A stretch of 7,798 bases of DNA from Pseudomonas sp. (GTDB taxonomy: Bacteria > Pseudomonadota > Gammaproteobacteria > Pseudomonadales > Pseudomonadaceae). The position numbers and the translations under genes are program-made. The stretch lies in the NCBI GenBank assembly GCA_003525045.1, contig DQGF01000292.1, positions 3,510 to 11,307 of the forward strand, written 5' to 3'. Every line of letters starts with the position of its first letter. The stretch's first letter is position 1. The notes beneath the pieces were generated by a model. It was given only the letters and a program-made list of their open reading frames with translations, was not told where the DNA came from and did no database searches. Of the stretch, positions 5,818 to 7,798 are shown in pieces.

Positions 5818-6777
5818 ATGCAAACAGCAATCGAGATCGCCAAGGTCGATCATCAACTGGTCGTGCGGCTCAATCAGGCCTGGACCAAAAGAGCCACGGT
5901 ATGTGCACCGGACATGGCCGAGGCCAGTGAAGCATTCGATCCGACGCGCCCGGATTATCCGGAGTGCATGGTGCCGTTTTTCCATCACCCGAAATTCCAG
6001 ACCCTGAGCGATGAACTCAAGAGCACCGTGGTCACCTGGGGCTGGATCGGCTACAACTTGCGCACGGTGACCGCCGAGGAACATGTGGTCAACCCGGCGC
6101 TGAGTGTCATCGCCAATCAGTACCTGGGCAAGAACGACTGGCATTTTCGCGAAGCGATGCAGCAGACCCTGATCGACGAGCATTACCACACGCTCATGCA
6201 CCTGCGTGCTATCGAACGGACCAAGCAAGAGCGAGCTCTCGATCAGGACCTGGACTTGCCGCCGTCGGTGACCTACCTGCGCCTGCTCGCCCTGCGCGAA
6301 GAACTGCCCGAGCAATGGCAACGTGACCTGGCAGCGATCACCTTTGCGGTGGTGGCCGAGATCAGCGTCAACGCCTATCTGGATCTGCTGGCCGACGATC
6401 AGAGCATTCAGCCGCAAAATCGGCGTGTGGCCGAACTGCATAACCGCGACGAGTATGCCCACAGCAAGATTCTCGCTGAGGTGGCGAAGGTCATGTACGC
6501 GAACATGCAGCCGACTCAGCGGACGTTTTTCGCACGGACCTTGTCGGTGGCGCTGAGTGCCTTTGTCGCTCAGGACTACTCAATGTGGGAGGCGATTCTG
6601 ACGCAGCTCGGGGTCGAGGATGCCGCGCTGATCATCGCCGACACCCGGGAGAGCAACAAGAACGCGACGATCATGCGTGACTACAGCGGCTTGCATCGTC
6701 TGGCCCGGGATCTGGGCATCAGCGACCAGATCGATTTCGACTTCCGTCCGACCCTCAAAGCCACCACAGCGGCCTGA
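5818..6777 (+). CDS. AurF-type non-heme diiron N-oxygenase
   Basis: A 319-residue all-helical protein of the ferritin-like AurF family (p-aminobenzoate N-oxygenase, PF11583). The diiron ligand pattern is complete: a glutamate at E87/E88 (TVTAEEHVVNP), E121-x2-H124 (DEHYH), E181 (VVAEIS), and H208-x3-E212-x2-H215 (HNRDEYAH). The last spacing is identical to H223, E227, H230 of AurF, and three of the ligands are histidines as in that family. AurF enzymes oxidise an amine stepwise to hydroxylamine, nitroso or nitro; relatives occur in obafluorin, chloramphenicol (CmlI) and diazeniumdiolate (Ham/Pvf) pathways. The amine substrate here is unknown; the lack of an NRPS in view means it need not be carrier-bound. 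ATG 5818 is the only start before the conserved part, behind AGGT at 5805-5808. It follows the oxygenase by 67 bases containing a hairpin and precedes the hydrolase by 14. Confidence 0.9.
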   Translation: MQTAIEIAKVDHQLVVRLNQAWTKRATVCAPDMAEASEAFDPTRPDYPECMVPFFHHPKFQTLSDELKSTVVTWGWIGYNLRTVTAEEHVVNPALSVIANQYLGKNDWHFREAMQQTLIDEHYHTLMHLRAIERTKQERALDQDLDLPPSVTYLRLLALREELPEQWQRDLAAITFAVVAEISVNAYLDLLADDQSIQPQNRRVAELHNRDEYAHSKILAEVAKVMYANMQPTQRTFFARTLSVALSAFVAQDYSMWEAILTQLGVEDAALIIADTRESNKNATIMRDYSGLHRLARDLGISDQIDFDFRPTLKATTAA

Positions 6778-6780
6778 ATC

Positions 6781-6787
6781 AGGAGGT
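6781..6787 (+). promoter_or_regulatory. Perfect Shine-Dalgarno setting the MBL start
   Basis: AGGAGGT lies 4 bases before ATG 6792. An in-frame GTG at 6786 overlaps this site and is therefore rejected as the start. Confidence 0.7.
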
Positions 6788-6791
6788 GAAT

Positions 6792-7592
6792 ATGTCCATT
6801 CCTGTGTACGAAGTGTTCGCCATCCGTGTCGGCGCCAATGCCCAGCGCACCGCCCGGGAGAATTTTCTCTATGACGCCTGCTGCGGCGATCCCGATGCAT
6901 CCATGCCGCTGGACTACTACTTCTGGGTCATCCGTAACGAACAGCAAGTGATCGTGGTCGACACCTGTTTTCAACCGGCCACGGCGGATCGGCGCAACCG
7001 TCAGATGTATCGCCTGCCGGAAGAATCCCTACGCCAACTGGACATCGATCCGGCCCAGGTCGATAACCTGATTCTCACCCATTTGCACTGGGATCACGCC
7101 GGCAATCTCGGGCTGTTTCCGCAGGCGACGGTGCATTTGCAGGAAGCGGAGTTGCGCTTCTGTACCGGACCGAAAATGGCCCATCGTACGGTGAATAAAA
7201 CCTACGAGGTCGACGATGTGATGTCGGCGCTGCCGCCGCTGTTCGAGGGGCGGATGCGCTTGCATAACGGCACTGTCGAGGTGATGCCCGGAGTGACCTT
7301 GCACCCGGTAGGCGGGCATACACCGGGTAGCCAAGTGGTACGGGTGAATACTGCGCGGGGGTGGATTGTGCTGGCTTCGGATGCTGCGCATTTGTGGGCG
7401 AACATCCGTCAGCGCAGTCCGTTTCCAATTCTCGATGATCTGGCGAAAACCCTTGAGGCGTTCATTGAAATCGACCGCTTGGCCGACAGCGAAGACCACG
7501 TCATTCCCGGCCACGACCCTCTGATCGCCGAACGTTTCCCGCACTGGAATGGCGATCCGCACATCATGTGCCTGCACGAAAACCCGGCTTGA
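6792..7592 (+). CDS. Metallo-beta-lactamase-fold hydrolase, AHL-lactonase-like
   Basis: A 266-residue MBL-fold enzyme with a full dinuclear metal set: H97-x-H99-x-D101-H102 (THLHWDHAGN), H176 (GGHTPGS), D197 (ASDAAH) and H241 (IPGHD). The layout and length match the AiiA-type N-acyl-homoserine lactonase group (about 250 residues) rather than true beta-lactamases. Members hydrolyse lactones and other cyclic or ester bonds, and many have unknown substrates. No signal peptide is visible, so it is probably cytoplasmic. It is the last gene of the run, 14 bases after the AurF-like gene and translated from a strong AGGAGGT site. It may open a lactone or lactam, release or detoxify the product, or quench a signal (inference). 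The N-terminal region contains a C30-C31 pair of unknown meaning. Confidence 0.9.
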   Translation: MSIPVYEVFAIRVGANAQRTARENFLYDACCGDPDASMPLDYYFWVIRNEQQVIVVDTCFQPATADRRNRQMYRLPEESLRQLDIDPAQVDNLILTHLHWDHAGNLGLFPQATVHLQEAELRFCTGPKMAHRTVNKTYEVDDVMSALPPLFEGRMRLHNGTVEVMPGVTLHPVGGHTPGSQVVRVNTARGWIVLASDAAHLWANIRQRSPFPILDDLAKTLEAFIEIDRLADSEDHVIPGHDPLIAERFPHWNGDPHIMCLHENPA

Positions 7593-7629
7593 CGACTCAC
7601 CCCAGCGGGAGCGGTCGTACACCGATTTT
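7592..7629 (+). terminator. Weak terminator candidate after the MBL gene
   Basis: ACGAC (7592-7596) can pair with GTCGT (7614-7618), with an inner CCC/GGG stem, and TTTT follows at 7626-7629. The stem is short, the T-run is brief and it lies 8 bases after the stem, so this is a low-confidence candidate. The REPIN downstream could also end or protect the transcript. Confidence 0.25.
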
Positions 7630-7646
7630 GTGTTCACTCACAATTC

Positions 7647-7740
7647 CCTGTGGGAGCGAGCCTGCTCGCGAAAGCGGCCGTCCAGTCGATAAAGCTGTCG
7701 CCTGACACTCCGCCTTCGCGAGCAGGCTCGCTCCCACAGG
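7647..7740. repeat. REPIN: two inverted REP sequences (Pseudomonas type)
   Basis: The 26 bases at 7647-7672 and 7715-7740 are perfect inverted copies, separated by 42 bases. Each REP contains its own palindrome (GCGAGC-CT-GCTCGC) and the GTGGGAGCGAGC head typical of fluorescent Pseudomonas REPs, which are mobilised by RAYT transposases encoded elsewhere. As folded RNA the pair would form a long hairpin just downstream of the operon. Confidence 0.93.
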
Positions 7741-7780
7741 AATTGCGGCCATGCACGAAAATTGCGCCCAACACAAAACC

Positions 7781-7798
7781 CTGTAGGAGCGAGGCTTG
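7781..7798. repeat. Partial REP-like element at window edge
   Basis: CTGTAGGAGCGAGGCTTG resembles the REP heads upstream but differs at several bases (GTAGGAGCGAGGCTTG against GTGGGAGCGAGCCTG), which suggests a different REP subtype. It is cut by the end of the window. Confidence 0.65.

Noticed and set aside
5752..6462. 236-codon minus-strand ORF opposite the AurF-like gene
   Set aside because: It is a shadow of the diiron gene's codon bias, with no family motif and no convincing ribosome binding site noticed.
1355..6777. Split SznF-like N-nitrosation system (cupin plus diiron protein)
   Set aside because: SznF joins a heme-oxygenase-like diiron domain with a cupin, whereas here the diiron protein has AurF-type (ferritin-like) ligand spacing. 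The analogy is kept only as a loose idea, not a call.
7647..7798. CRISPR array or transposon ends
   Set aside because: The repeats are inverted REP palindromes with no regular spacers and no transposase gene nearby.

Overview
The window looks like part of the chromosome of a fluorescent-group Pseudomonas. The coding DNA is GC-rich with mostly G/C third positions, the start sites have strong AGGAG-type ribosome binding sites, and the right end carries inverted GTGGGAGCGAGCCTGCTCGC repeats, the extragenic palindromes (REP/REPIN) typical of that group. All nine genes I support lie on the + strand, tightly packed. Together they look like a biosynthetic cluster for a small amino-acid-derived molecule, with no NRPS or PKS gene in view.

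Layout: (1) 2-727, C-terminal part of an ATP-grasp ligase whose start lies outside the window; (2) 777-1271, a RidA/YjgF-family protein of the PF14588 type; (3) 1355-1816, a small single-domain cupin with an unusual four-histidine metal site; then a clear intrinsic terminator at 1854-1890. After a promoter/operator region (about 1920-2042) a second transcription unit begins: (4) 2043-2699, YfcF-type glutathione S-transferase; (5) 2733-4073, radical SAM protein of the lysine 2,3-aminomutase (KamA) family with altered substrate-binding residues; (6) 4098-4970, class IV (branched-chain type) PLP aminotransferase; (7) 4992-5750, Fe(II)/2-oxoglutarate oxygenase of the TauD/clavaminate-synthase type with an H-x-E facial triad; (8) 5818-6777, AurF-type non-heme diiron N-oxygenase; (9) 6792-7592, metallo-beta-lactamase-fold lactonase-like hydrolase. 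The window ends in a REPIN (7647-7740) and the edge of another REP-like element.

Working model (inference): the KamA-like enzyme isomerises an amino acid by shifting an amino group; the aminotransferase adds or removes an amino group; the H-x-E oxygenase hydroxylates, desaturates or cyclises the carbon skeleton; the AurF-like enzyme oxidises an amine to a hydroxylamine, nitroso or nitro group; the ATP-grasp enzyme makes an amide bond; the cupin performs a late metal-dependent step; and RidA, the GST and the MBL hydrolase clear reactive imines or electrophiles or open a ring. I do not recognise this gene set as a cluster with a known product. No transporter, transcription factor, transposase, tRNA, rRNA or CRISPR array is visible.
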